From positions 310,001 to 374,000 of the forward strand of contig NZ_SMFU01000008.1 of the NCBI RefSeq assembly GCF_004339595.1: 64,000 nucleotides of DNA. Reading direction: 5' to 3'. This DNA comes from Marinobacterium mangrovicola. Its GTDB lineage: Bacteria > Pseudomonadota > Gammaproteobacteria > Pseudomonadales > Balneatricaceae. The notes beneath the pieces are model-generated. The model worked only from the letters and a program-made list of their open reading frames with translations, searched no databases and was not told the DNA's origin. Both the position numbers and the translations under genes were made by a program. Below are positions 25,590-34,391 of the stretch, one piece after another (position 1 is the first letter of the stretch; every line of letters starts with the position of its first letter).

Positions 25590-25821
25590 CTTAAACCACC
25601 TCCGATGGAGGTGGTGATCGTTTAGTCGAGGCTCTGCCTTTCTCTTGCCGTATCGATAACGGGGCTCGGTGTCTCATGGCTGTCTGAGCGCATAATCGAT
25701 CCCCTTTGGCACAGGGAAGTCGGCGTAGCCGACCAAGCCTTAGGGGCGGTTTGGGATTGCAAAGGGACTTACTTAGCAACGAAAGCCGCACAAGTCTCTT
25801 TGCTCGGCAGCAGCCGAAACC
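25590..25821. ncRNA. Structured dispersed repeat, copy B (putative ncRNA)
   Basis: Most of the 912-base stretch 25114-26025 has no supported gene. It contains ACCACCTCC-GAT-GGAGGTGGT (25597-25617), then a core homologous to copy A from 25715: GTCGGC-GTA-GCCGAC, TAGGGGCGGTTTGGGAT, a hairpin GCAAAGGGACTT/AAGTCTCTTTGC, and CGGC-AGCA-GCCG. Hairpins occupy the same order as in copy A, but their stem bases differ in matched pairs. That points to selection on RNA structure instead of protein coding. Confidence 0.6.
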
Positions 25822-25964
25822 GGCCTAAAAAAGGACACGGATGTGGGGGCTCCCGGCATTCGTCGGTGGGTTTAGCCAGGCTCCCTGCTATGCAGGTGGA
25901 TTTTTATTCTTAGCTGGCCTGAATCCGTGGAAACGCTGGCCTCATCCGTGGCTGATGAGAAGCC

Positions 25965-25997
25965 AATAAAAAAGCGCGGAGCCAGAAGCTGCCGCGC
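25965..25997 (-). terminator. Rho-independent terminator after the amino-acid-type ABC/ureohydrolase operon
   Basis: On the minus strand GCGCGG (25997-25992) pairs with CCGCGC (25979-25974), followed by TTTTTTATT. It starts 29 bases past the stop of the ABC ATPase gene and closes the six-gene run that begins at 31079. Confidence 0.8.
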
Positions 25998-26025
25998 CAA
26001 AACAGGTTGGGTAAACCTTGGAAAA

Positions 26026-26823
26026 TCAGAGGGTGCCGTTGCGCTCGGACCAGGTGGCCAGAAACGCTTTCAGGCGCGGTGATGTGGGGTTGGCGAACAG
26101 TTCTGACGGCGGGCCCTGTTCTTCGATACGGCCGTCGGCCAGGAAGATCACCTTGTCCGATACCTGGGCGGCAAAGCCCATTTCGTGGGTGACGATCACC
26201 ATGGTCATCCCTTCCTCCGCCAGCTGGCGCATTACCTTGAGTACCTCGCCGACCAGTTCCGGGTCCAGCGCTGAGGTGGGTTCATCGAACAGCAGGATGC
26301 GCGGTTCCTTGGCCAGCGCACGGGCGATGGCGACACGCTGCTGCTGACCGCCAGAGAGAGTACCGGGGAATACATCGGCCTTGTGCGCCATATCCACCTT
26401 GGTCAGGGCGGCCAGGGCTTTCTCCTTGGCTTCGGCGCGGGAGAAGCCGGCCACCAGCATCAGCGGCGCCATCACGTTCTCCAGCACGCTTTTGTGCGGC
26501 CAGAGATTGAACTGCTGGAACACCATGCCCACGTTGCGCAGGTCTTTCTGAACCTGGTGCTTGGGCAGGGGCTTGAGGTTACCGGCGTTATCGGAGCCGT
26601 AACCGATCATCTTGCCTTCGACGGTGATCTCGCCACCCTCATAGGTTTCAAGAAAATCGATACAGCGCAGCATGGTGCTCTTGCCGGAGCCGGAGCCGCC
26701 GATGATGCAGACGACCTCGCTCTGGTAGACATCCAGGTCGATCCCCTTGAGGACCTCGTTGTCGCCGAACCTTTTCTTCACGTCGATCATGCGGATGACC
26801 GGCTTCTGTTTCACGTTGCTCAT
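26026..26823 (-). CDS. Polar amino-acid-type ABC transporter ATP-binding protein (GlnQ/HisP family)
   Basis: A 265-residue ATPase with Walker [15 protein letters not shown], signature [15 protein letters not shown] and Walker [20 protein letters not shown], the last being the hallmark of polar amino-acid importers. It energises import through the two permeases just upstream. The four transporter genes surround two ureohydrolase genes, so the cargo is probably a guanidino or amidino compound. Last gene before the terminator. Confidence 0.93.
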   Translation of the reverse strand: MSNVKQKPVIRMIDVKKRFGDNEVLKGIDLDVYQSEVVCIIGGSGSGKSTMLRCIDFLETYEGGEITVEGKMIGYGSDNAGNLKPLPKHQVQKDLRNVGMVFQQFNLWPHKSVLENVMAPLMLVAGFSRAEAKEKALAALTKVDMAHKADVFPGTLSGGQQQRVAIARALAKEPRILLFDEPTSALDPELVGEVLKVMRQLAEEGMTMVIVTHEMGFAAQVSDKVIFLADGRIEEQGPPSELFANPTSPRLKAFLATWSERNGTL

Positions 26824-26870
26824 GGGCAGTCTCTCTTCAATCTCTTTTCAGTCTGGCTGCAAAGTGCGGC

Positions 26871-27530
26871 TCAACGGGCGGCGATATAGGCGGTCAGCCG
26901 GGTTTCGACGCGACGGGCGGCCCGTGACAGCGTGAAAGTGATCAGCCAGTAGGTGAATCCAAGGAACAGGTAAGGCTCGATCACCGAGAAGGTCTCGGTG
27001 GACATCCGCGTCGCGGCAGTGGTCATCTCCGGCACGGTGATCACCGACAGAATCGCGGATTCCTTCACCAGAAGGATGGTCTGGTTCACCAGTGTCGGCA
27101 GCACGCCGGCAAACATCTGCGGCAGGCTGACGTGGAAAAAGGTCTGGCTGCGCGAGAAGCCCAGGTCCGTGGCCGCTTCGATCTGTCCCTTGGGGATACT
27201 CTGAAAGCCGCTGCGGAAAATCTCGGCAAAGTAGGCCGCGGTATAGAGGCCAAGGCCGCCGATACCCACCTGGATTTCGCTGAATTCCAGGCCCACGAAC
27301 GGGCCGCCGTAGAACACCAGGTAGATCTGTACCAGCAGCGGCGTGCCGCGGAACAGGGTGATGTAAAGACGGTAGAACACGTAGAGCGCGCGGTTGCCGC
27401 TGCGGCCGATAATGCAGAGCAGCATCCCCAGCAGCAGGCCGATCACCAGGGCGCCGCCGCAGACGTAGAGGGTGAACATCACCCCTTTGAGAAGCTGTGG
27501 GCCGTAGGTAACGAAGAGTGTCAGGTCCAT
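26871..27530 (-). CDS. Amino-acid-type ABC transporter permease (HisM/GlnP family)
   Basis: A 219-residue inner-membrane permease with about five helices. The EAA-type loop EAATDLGFSRSQTFFHVSLPQ, which contacts the ATPase, and the early RGTPLLVQIYLVFY segment are typical. It pairs with the second permease gene, which ends ten bases upstream, giving a heterodimeric membrane channel. Confidence 0.9.
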   Translation of the reverse strand: MDLTLFVTYGPQLLKGVMFTLYVCGGALVIGLLLGMLLCIIGRSGNRALYVFYRLYITLFRGTPLLVQIYLVFYGGPFVGLEFSEIQVGIGGLGLYTAAYFAEIFRSGFQSIPKGQIEAATDLGFSRSQTFFHVSLPQMFAGVLPTLVNQTILLVKESAILSVITVPEMTTAATRMSTETFSVIEPYLFLGFTYWLITFTLSRAARRVETRLTAYIAAR

Positions 27531-27539
27531 GCTTGTCTC

Positions 27540-28190
27540 CTAGCGGTAGCTGAGTCGGCGTTCGAGATACTGACCGGCCTGGCTCACCGCGGTGGTCAGC
27601 ACCAGATAGAGCAGCCCGGCGGCGATGAAAAACTCGATCGGACGGTAGGTGGTGGACGAATACTGCTGTGCCACCCGCATCAGCTCGGTTACGGCGATGG
27701 TGGAGATCAGCGACGAGTTCTTGATGATATCGATGGCATCATTGACCAGCGCCGGCAGGGTGTTGCGGGCCACCTGGGGCAGCTCCACATGGATCAGTGA
27801 CTGCCAGCGGCTGAAGCCGAAATCCCAGGCGGCTTCCAGCTGGCCTTTCGGCAGCATCTGGAATCCGCCGCGCAGGATCTCGGCCTGAAACGCGCTGCTG
27901 TTAAGTGACAGCGCGATGATCGCCGCGAGAATCGAGGGGATGTTGATCCCGGCCAGTGGCAGAAAGAAGAAGATGATCGCCAGCTGGATCAGTATCGGGG
28001 TACCGCGCAGGGCGCTGATATAGACCGTGGCCAGTCCTCTGATCACCGGGTTTTCGGCACGGCGCGCCTGACAGATCAGGGCGCCGATAATGAAGCCGAA
28101 AAAGATCGAGATACCTGAAATCCAGAAGGTCATCCACAGCCCGTTAAGCAGAGCGCCGCGGTATTCCCAGACTACTCCGAGATCAAACAT
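27540..28190 (-). CDS. Amino-acid-type ABC transporter permease (HisQ/GlnP family)
   Basis: A 216-residue permease with RGTPILIQLAIIFFFLPLAG and the EAA loop EAAWDFGFSRWQSLIHVELPQVARN. It lies two bases after the ureohydrolase stop codon (28193), showing tight coupling of transport and hydrolysis genes. It is a paralogue of the next permease. Confidence 0.9.
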   Translation of the reverse strand: MFDLGVVWEYRGALLNGLWMTFWISGISIFFGFIIGALICQARRAENPVIRGLATVYISALRGTPILIQLAIIFFFLPLAGINIPSILAAIIALSLNSSAFQAEILRGGFQMLPKGQLEAAWDFGFSRWQSLIHVELPQVARNTLPALVNDAIDIIKNSSLISTIAVTELMRVAQQYSSTTYRPIEFFIAAGLLYLVLTTAVSQAGQYLERRLSYR

Positions 28191-28192
28191 CC

Positions 28193-29161
28193 TTAGCCTC
28201 CGTTTTCGCAGCTAGTAGAGTCGCCGCGCTGACGCTTAAGCGACACGGCAGAGACGCAGAGCAGTTCAAACATCATGGTGGCGCCGGTCAGAGCGGTAAC
28301 GCCGCTGGGATCGAATGGCGGAGCCACTTCCACCACATCGCCACCGATGATGTTGAGATCCGCCAGGGAGCGGATCATCTGCTGCGCTTCGAAGGTGGTG
28401 AAACCGCCGATCTCCGGGGTGCCGGTGCCGGGCGCGTAGACCGGGTCCAGACCATCCACGTCGAAGGTGACGTACACCGGGCTGTCGCCCACCACCTGCT
28501 TGATCTCGTCGATCACCGCGTTCAGGCCCATCTCGTAGAACTCTTCGATATGGATAACGCGCATGCCGCTTTCGTAGCTGAACTTCCAGATATCGCGGTC
28601 GGTGACGCCGCCACGGATACCGATCTGGATTGTCTTCTTCGGATCGATCAGGCCTTCCTCAGCGGCCACCTTGAACGGTGAGCCGTGGTGGAACTTGGAG
28701 CCGAGGTAGAAATCGCCGGTGTCGCAGTGGGCATCGAAGTGCACCATGGCCACCGGGCCATCCTTCGCCAGCGCCCGCAGGATCGGCAGGGTGACGGAGT
28801 GATCGCCACCGGCGGAGATCGGCATGACGCCGGCTGCCTTGATGCCCTCGTAGAACTCTTCGATGGACTTGTGCGCCGCCAGCAGTTCGAACGGGGTGTC
28901 CGGCACCGCATCGCCGGCATCGCCGACGCGCACCAGGTCAAAGGGCGCAACGCCGGTGGCCTGGTTGATGGTGCGCATCAGGCTGGACTGGTTACGCACC
29001 TCGCGCGGCCCGTGACGGGCGCCGGCGCGGTTGGTGACGCCGCCGTCGAAGGGCACGCCGATCAGGGCGATATCGATATCTTCCAGCGTCGGTGCGTAGG
29101 GCGTACGCATAAACGTGGGGATGCCGGTATAGCGCGGCTGAACCTTGGGATCCTTGCTCAT
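28193..29161 (-). CDS. Agmatinase/arginase-family ureohydrolase, second of a tandem pair
   Basis: A 322-residue binuclear metallohydrolase that would release urea from a guanidino compound. Metal ligands are all present: GGDHSVT, FDAHCDTGD and TFDVDGLDPVYAPGTGTPE. The His in FHHGSPF matches the active-site loop of agmatinases. It overlaps the other ureohydrolase by four bases (ATGA), which favours co-assembly as a heteromer. Candidates are agmatinase, guanidinobutyrase, or a hydrolase of methylated guanidines such as dimethylguanidine; sequence alone does not decide. Confidence 0.9.
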   Translation of the reverse strand: MSKDPKVQPRYTGIPTFMRTPYAPTLEDIDIALIGVPFDGGVTNRAGARHGPREVRNQSSLMRTINQATGVAPFDLVRVGDAGDAVPDTPFELLAAHKSIEEFYEGIKAAGVMPISAGGDHSVTLPILRALAKDGPVAMVHFDAHCDTGDFYLGSKFHHGSPFKVAAEEGLIDPKKTIQIGIRGGVTDRDIWKFSYESGMRVIHIEEFYEMGLNAVIDEIKQVVGDSPVYVTFDVDGLDPVYAPGTGTPEIGGFTTFEAQQMIRSLADLNIIGGDVVEVAPPFDPSGVTALTGATMMFELLCVSAVSLKRQRGDSTSCENGG

Positions 29162-30138
29162 GCTTCGGCTCCGAGGGCTTTCTGTTCGCGGTGGTGAGCG
29201 ATGTAGCCGATGGTGTTCATCAGCAGCTGGGCTGCGAGGATAGAGGTCACCTCGGCGGAGTCGTACGGCGGTGCCACTTCACAGACGTCCACGCCGACGA
29301 TATCGCCGCGCTGGGCCAGCTGTTCGATCACTTCCAGCACTTCGTAGTAAGCGAAGCCGCCGTGGCTCGGAGTGCCGGTGCCCGGTGCGATGGACGGGTC
29401 GAAACCGTCGATATCGATGGTCAGGTAGTAGCGTTTGCCCGCCGGGATCTTCTCCAGCAGCGCTTCCAGACCCAGCTTACGCACCTGGCGCACGGACAGG
29501 ATGGTGGAGCCTGCATCTTTCGCCGCCTGGTGGTCGGCCTGGTTGGAGGAGGAAACGTTGCGGATACCCAGCTGGGTCATGCCGGACACGTGTTCCATCT
29601 CGGAGATACGGCGCATGCAGTTGCCGTGGCCGTAACGCACGCCGTGGCGCTCGTCGACGAAGTCCAGGTGAGCATCAAACTGCACAACGTGGATCGGCTC
29701 TTCTTCGGAGTAGGCCGCCACGTTGGCTGCGGTGATGGCGTGGTCGCCGCCGAGGATTACCGGGGTGGCGCCGCTTTTCAGGATCTCACGCACTGCTGCT
29801 TCGGTGTTTTCCAGGCATTTTTCGGTGTTGGTGTGGATCATGTCCACGTCGCCCAGATCGACGATGCGGACCTTGTCCTTCTGCAGGTACAGGGTGTCGC
29901 CTTCGTAGTCGTAGGCACCGCTGTGGCCGAAGCTGAACAGGGTAGAGGAGGCGCGGATGCCACGCGGTCCGAAGCGGGCGCCGGAGCGGTACTGGCAGCC
30001 CATGTCGTAGGGCACGCCGAGTACGGCGAAGTCGGCGTCGATCTCATTCCAGTTGGAAACAACCGGGCTCTTGGCAAAAGTGGTGTGGCCAACAAACGGC
30101 AGGTTCAGGCGGCCGGTTTCGTAGGAGTTTTCGCTCAT
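29158..30138 (-). CDS. Agmatinase/arginase-family ureohydrolase, first of a tandem pair
   Basis: A 326-residue ureohydrolase distinct from its neighbour. Metal-binding motifs are intact: GGDHAIT, FDAHLDFVD and TIDIDGFDPSIAPGTGTPS. The substrate loop differs: RYGHGNCMRRI replaces the FHHGSPFK of the partner, so the two subunits may have different roles. Known heteromeric, nickel-dependent ureohydrolases (for metformin) pair two agmatinase-type chains; that precedent and the nearby dimethylamine pathway motivate the methylguanidine hypothesis. Its gene follows the ABC binding protein after a hairpin. Confidence 0.9.
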   Translation of the reverse strand: MSENSYETGRLNLPFVGHTTFAKSPVVSNWNEIDADFAVLGVPYDMGCQYRSGARFGPRGIRASSTLFSFGHSGAYDYEGDTLYLQKDKVRIVDLGDVDMIHTNTEKCLENTEAAVREILKSGATPVILGGDHAITAANVAAYSEEEPIHVVQFDAHLDFVDERHGVRYGHGNCMRRISEMEHVSGMTQLGIRNVSSSNQADHQAAKDAGSTILSVRQVRKLGLEALLEKIPAGKRYYLTIDIDGFDPSIAPGTGTPSHGGFAYYEVLEVIEQLAQRGDIVGVDVCEVAPPYDSAEVTSILAAQLLMNTIGYIAHHREQKALGAEA

Positions 30139-30161
30139 GAGGGGACTCGCTTTTAAGGCAG

Positions 30162-30192
30162 AACGTCCGCCGTGTTAAAGCGGGCGGACGTT
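30162..30192 (-). terminator. Intercistronic hairpin after the binding-protein gene
   Basis: AACGTCCGCC (30162-30171) pairs perfectly with GGCGGACGTT (30183-30192) in the 95-base gap between the ABC binding-protein gene and the first ureohydrolase. No T-run follows. Such hairpins commonly raise the binding-protein mRNA relative to downstream genes. Confidence 0.6.
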
Positions 30193-30233
30193 GAATAAGT
30201 ATTGTTAATCGATACTGTTGTTTACTGTGCGGC

Positions 30234-31079
30234 TTACTGTGCAGGAGTGGGCAGTTCGCCTTCCGGCAGCTCCATGGTGAAGCCGAACCACTTCTGCTGA
30301 AGTTCTTCCAGCTTGCCGCTCTGCTGCAGCTTCAGCAGGCCCTGGTTGAAGAACTCGACCAGACGCTTGGAGTCGTCATCCTTGCGGCCAGCCCAGCCGT
30401 AGTAGGCGGTCGGGCCAAAGGCCGGCTGTACCAGTTCGAACATGTCCGGACGCTTCTTGACGATGGGCGCCAGGTTCGGGATCGCCTGGGGTACAAAGTC
30501 GACGCGGCGTGAAGCCAGGGCAGCGTAGGCTTCGTTGTAGTCGGTGAACTCCTTGATATCCTTCACGCTTTCACCCTTGGGCTCGAGCACGGTCTTTTCG
30601 TACTCGCGGACACCGGTGAGCTGTGCGGAACCCGCCTGTACACCGGCGACCTTGCCGGCCATATCTTCCGGTGAGTTGATGCTGTCATCGCCCTTGCGCT
30701 TGAGCATCGCCAGAGAGGCGTCGGCAATCGGATTGGTGAAGGCGTAAGCGTCGAGACGCTTCTGGGTCATCATCAGCGAGGTGGCGACGAAGTCGTAACG
30801 CTCGGCGTTCAGGCCCGCCAGGATGCCCTGGAACGGCAGGTCGAGCTGCTTGAGCTCAACGCCCGGAAGGTCTTTCAGGATCTCGTCGAGGATATCCTTG
30901 CCGTAACCGACGATCTTGCCGTCCTGGAGCATTTCAAACGGCTCGTAACGCGCTTCGGTAGCGATCACGATCTCGCCACGGTCCTTGATATCGTCCAGCA
31001 GATCGGCCTGGGCGCCCATGGCGGTGAGCGATAGTCCGGCGACGCAGAGAAGCTTTTTAAAACGGTTCGTGCTGTTCAT
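30234..31079 (-). CDS. ABC transporter substrate-binding protein, polar amino-acid type
   Basis: A 281-residue periplasmic binding protein (SBP_bac_3 family) with signal peptide ending at GAQA. The mature start DLLDDIKDRGEIVIATEARYEPFEM and the loop VAGVQAGSAQLTGV are standard for the family. Start ATG 31079 is preferred over the longer in-frame option at 31133, which would spoil the signal peptide. First gene of the ureohydrolase operon. Ligand probably a basic or guanidino compound, by context only. Confidence 0.9.
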   Translation of the reverse strand: MNSTNRFKKLLCVAGLSLTAMGAQADLLDDIKDRGEIVIATEARYEPFEMLQDGKIVGYGKDILDEILKDLPGVELKQLDLPFQGILAGLNAERYDFVATSLMMTQKRLDAYAFTNPIADASLAMLKRKGDDSINSPEDMAGKVAGVQAGSAQLTGVREYEKTVLEPKGESVKDIKEFTDYNEAYAALASRRVDFVPQAIPNLAPIVKKRPDMFELVQPAFGPTAYYGWAGRKDDDSKRLVEFFNQGLLKLQQSGKLEELQQKWFGFTMELPEGELPTPAQ

Positions 31080-31166
31080 GTCATAACCCCGTACGTTAGA
31101 GAAAGAGGGCCGGTTAAGGCATGGGGCTATCATCAGAACAACGCATTAACCCTACAAACGGTATTT

Positions 31167-31186
31167 CCTTATTGTCGGGGATAAGG
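31167..31186. promoter_or_regulatory. Inverted repeat between the ureohydrolase operon and the LysR gene
   Basis: CCTTAT-N8-ATAAGG is a perfect 6-bp inverted repeat in the 273-bp divergent intergenic region, and a further CTTAT follows at 31191. Length and position suit a LysR-type binding site for the regulator encoded at 31353. Confidence 0.5.
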
Positions 31187-31352
31187 TTTTCTTATGTATT
31201 TTTTTGGTTCGCGTTAACCGAGGTTATGCATCAAATTTGTGCGCTGTTTTTGCCGCTATCCCCGCTGTGGCGCGAATCGGTGCAGTGGTACGAATCCTGC
31301 TTGTTTTCTGCGTGAGGTGTCTCTTGTTGGATACCCTATACAGGAAAAATTG

Positions 31353-32333
31353 ATGTCTATACGTTTACCCCCGCTTGAATCCCTGCGCTATTTTGAAGCA
31401 GCCGCTCGCCATCTCAGCTTTACCCTTGCCGCCGAAGAACTGTGCGTTTCGCAGAGTGCCGTCAGCCAGAAGGTGATTCAGCTGGAGGGGCGTCTGGGCT
31501 ATAAGCTGTTTGAGCGCAGAACCCGGCAGCTGGTGCTGACCGATGCGGGCGCCACGCTCTATCCGGTGGTTCACACCTCGCTGATCGATATCCGTGATGT
31601 ACTCAGCGATATCGAATCCGATAACCGCATGAGCAAGCTCACCGTCTACTGCATGCCGTCGTTTGCCAGCCGCTGGCTGATGCCGCGTCTGCATGACTTT
31701 CATATCAAACACCCGAATATCGATGTGCACCTGGTGGCGGAACTGGCCGAGCCCAACTTCCATAACGAGATTGTCGATATCGGTATCTGCCACGGTATCG
31801 GCGATCAGCCGGCCATGGAGCAGCAACTGCTGTTCTGGGACTACATCTACCCGGTAGCCAGCCCGGAGCTGCTGAAAAACCACGCCATAGCGGCACCGAA
31901 GGATCTGGTGGGTGTCTCGTTGATCCATGATTCTTTGCCCCAGGCAAAGTTATCCACATCCTGGCAGCGCTGGCTGGTGGAACGCGGAATCCGCGAAGTG
32001 GATTGCAGTAGCGGTTATCGGTTTAACCAGGCAGACCTGATTGTGCGCGCGGCGCGGGATGGCCGTGGCGTGGCGCTGGGGCGCCATGTGCTGGTGGCTA
32101 ACGAGGTTCAGCGTGGGCGTCTGATACCGCTGTTCGGCGAGTGCGAAAAGGATGATGGCGTTTACGTGGTGTGTCTTAAAAAACTGCTGGAACGGCCCCA
32201 GGTGGCGGCATTTTTCACCTGGCTGCAGGAACAGGCGGCGGAGTTTCAGCAGGAGTTCGCCGTGGATAAGTTGCTGCCCAGGGCGGCGCAGCTGGCGCAG
32301 AGTGATCCATTAGCAGAGGTTATTGCTGAATAA
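31353..32333 (+). CDS. LysR-family regulator of the GcvA type
   Basis: A 326-residue LysR protein. The winged helix LPPLESLRYFEAAARHLSFTLAAEELCVSQSAVSQ is characteristic of the GcvA group, and the effector domain follows (FASRWLMPRLHDFHIKHPNIDVHL). ATG 31353 is chosen because family homology begins there. It is divergent from the ABC/ureohydrolase operon and is its probable regulator; it could instead control the creatinase-like gene 64 bases downstream. Confidence 0.9.
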   Translation: MSIRLPPLESLRYFEAAARHLSFTLAAEELCVSQSAVSQKVIQLEGRLGYKLFERRTRQLVLTDAGATLYPVVHTSLIDIRDVLSDIESDNRMSKLTVYCMPSFASRWLMPRLHDFHIKHPNIDVHLVAELAEPNFHNEIVDIGICHGIGDQPAMEQQLLFWDYIYPVASPELLKNHAIAAPKDLVGVSLIHDSLPQAKLSTSWQRWLVERGIREVDCSSGYRFNQADLIVRAARDGRGVALGRHVLVANEVQRGRLIPLFGECEKDDGVYVVCLKKLLERPQVAAFFTWLQEQAAEFQQEFAVDKLLPRAAQLAQSDPLAEVIAE

Positions 32334-32397
32334 GTAATAGCGGTTTGTACCCCCGCTGAGGCGGGCGCATGATCTTCCTTATGATTAAGGAGGGTAT

Positions 32398-33627
32398 GTG
32401 TTTGCCGATCTGACCGATATACGCACGGGGGTTAAGTCCCGTGCGGCCTTCTCGGCGGAAGAGATGTTCCGCCGTCTGAGTGTGGTGCGCGAGTTGATGC
32501 GCGATCAGGGACTGGATGCGTTGATACTGACCGACCGGGCCAGCATCGCCTATTACAGTAATCTGTTGCCAACCTCTGCACAGCAACCCACGCTGCTGAT
32601 CCTGACGCCGGAGCGCTCCGTCACCCTGGCCCCGATCAGTGAAGGGGGCCACGCTTACCGTTACAGCTTTGGCGACAGCCTGGTTTACCGCGATGCCGAG
32701 CAGCTGTTCGGCACTGTTCGCCGCCTGCTTCCCGCTGCGCGCGAGATCGGTATCGAATCCTGGAGCTTCTCTGCGGCCCTGAGGGCTGGCATCAAGGCGG
32801 CGCTGGGGCAGCTGAAAAACCTGCAACCGCTGGAGCAGCAGTTGCTGGCACTGCGTATACGTCGCTCGGAAGAGGAGATCCAGCTGCTGCGCAGAGTCGC
32901 CGCGCTTGGTCGACTGGGTTACGACACCTTTGTCAGTGCCCTCAGCGACGGGCTGGCGGAGTATACGCTGGCAGAGGTGACGCGGGGCGCCATGCTGGAT
33001 GAGGCGGCGATCTATTATCCCCACCTGGAGATCAGCGATATCTCGGCGCTGGTACAGTCGGGTAACAATACCGATGGTCGCTTCAATCCGCCCGGCGCTC
33101 GCTGGGTTCAACCCGGGGATCTGCTCAGCCTCTGCTGCCTTCCGGCGCTGGCCGGATATCGGCTGCACAGTGCCCGCACCTTTTTCCTGGGCTACTGCGA
33201 AGATGAGCAGCTTAGGCTTTGGGACATCAACTGTGCGGCACATCGCAGAGCGCTTGAGCTGGTCGCTCCCGGCGTTAAGCCCGCCGATGTGAGCGCCGAG
33301 CTGGATGCGATCTATCGGCGCTTCGATCTGATCAACCGGGGGACCCGAAACTACCTGACGCTGTTTGGCGGGAGTGCGCTGGCAACAGGCGCGGAGTTTA
33401 TGCAGCGGCCACTGGAAGCGGGGACAGTGCTGACGTTGACCACCGAACTGTTGTTGCCGGATACCAGTGCCGGGGGCGCGGGTTATCGCGAGGTCAGCCA
33501 GTTACTGGTGACCGAGAGCGGCTGTGAACTGCTCACCGATCTGCCGCTGGGTGCCGCCAGTAACCGGGTGGTTCAGGATTCCAGAGAAAGCGCGGAGCTC
33601 GGGCGCGCCTGGGAGGGCGTGCCCTGA
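32398..33627 (+). CDS. Creatinase-like M24-fold protein lacking the known catalytic residues
   Basis: A 409-residue pita-bread-fold protein starting at GTG 32398. The stretches SGNNTDGRFNP, GDLLSLCCLPALAGY and GGAGYRE align without gaps to my recollection of Pseudomonas creatinase, which cleaves creatine to sarcosine and urea. However, the catalytic His (creatinase 232) is Phe229, Glu262 is Ala259, and Glu358 is about Thr348; the GHSFG block is replaced by FGGSAL. M24 metal ligands are also absent. It may be a pseudoenzyme, a binding protein, or have new chemistry. Its end overlaps the convergent PAS gene by 55 bases. Confidence 0.8.
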   Translation: MFADLTDIRTGVKSRAAFSAEEMFRRLSVVRELMRDQGLDALILTDRASIAYYSNLLPTSAQQPTLLILTPERSVTLAPISEGGHAYRYSFGDSLVYRDAEQLFGTVRRLLPAAREIGIESWSFSAALRAGIKAALGQLKNLQPLEQQLLALRIRRSEEEIQLLRRVAALGRLGYDTFVSALSDGLAEYTLAEVTRGAMLDEAAIYYPHLEISDISALVQSGNNTDGRFNPPGARWVQPGDLLSLCCLPALAGYRLHSARTFFLGYCEDEQLRLWDINCAAHRRALELVAPGVKPADVSAELDAIYRRFDLINRGTRNYLTLFGGSALATGAEFMQRPLEAGTVLTLTTELLLPDTSAGGAGYREVSQLLVTESGCELLTDLPLGAASNRVVQDSRESAELGRAWEGVP

Positions 33628-34391
33628 GCCTCCAGGGTGAAAATCACGCCCTCGACACCCAGTACCGTGCCGGATTCCGAGTAGATGCCCTGGCCCTTTT
33701 CGCTTACCTCACGTTCGCTGCCATCGGCGTGGTGAATGCGGTAGTGCAGGTCGAAGCTCTCGCGGCGATGCAGCGCTTCCTGTACCTGGTCCCAGACCGG
33801 GCTGGCATCTTCGGGGTGGATCAGCGCGCCGTAGCTTAGCCGGGGCTGGTTCACCAGGGCATCGGCGCTGTAACCCGTGACTTCCAGGCAGCCCTCGCTG
33901 ACATACTCCATGCTCCAGTTACGGTTGTTGCGGGCGCGATAGAGCATCACCGGCAGGTTGGCCATTAACTGGCTCAGGCTGCGGTGGCTGGCGTCACGTT
34001 GCTGATCCTTGCGCACCTGCGGGGTGATATCGCAAAGGCTCAGGCTCACCGGCCAGTCCGAGTCGTTGTTGAGTGGCTGGGCGCGCAGTTCGCACCAGTG
34101 CAGTTCGCTGTCGCTGAGGAGGCGTAGCCAGACCGGTGCCGGCCGCTCGCCTTTACGCAGCTGCTCCAGCTGTTCGCGCCAGAGGTTGTGATCCCGGGGG
34201 TGCAGATAGCGATGCAGCGGCGCGCCGATGAACGGCTCGCCATCAAGCAACTGCTGCCAGCGGCGGTTAGCCTGCAGAATGGTTTCGTGCTGATCGATGA
34301 CCAGAATCGCCTCATCCAGGCTGTCGAGCAGTGCTTGTGGATCGACGACCGTTTTGTCGCGGCGTAGCCAGGCAGGTTTCAGCAGGCTCAT
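33573..34391 (-). CDS. Tandem PAS-domain protein without output domain
   Basis: A 272-residue cytosolic protein with two PAS domains. The first (about 20-130) begins LLDSLDEAILVIDQHETILQANRRW and ends ELRAQPLNNDSDWPVSLSL; the second (about 145-260) includes YVSEGCLEVTGYSADALVNQP and a PAC-like IYSESGTVLGVEGVIF. No kinase, GGDEF or HTH is attached. It overlaps the response-regulator gene by four bases, so it is probably a partner sensor for that two-component system. Confidence 0.85.
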   Translation of the reverse strand: MSLLKPAWLRRDKTVVDPQALLDSLDEAILVIDQHETILQANRRWQQLLDGEPFIGAPLHRYLHPRDHNLWREQLEQLRKGERPAPVWLRLLSDSELHWCELRAQPLNNDSDWPVSLSLCDITPQVRKDQQRDASHRSLSQLMANLPVMLYRARNNRNWSMEYVSEGCLEVTGYSADALVNQPRLSYGALIHPEDASPVWDQVQEALHRRESFDLHYRIHHADGSEREVSEKGQGIYSESGTVLGVEGVIFTLEAQGTPSQARPSSALSLES

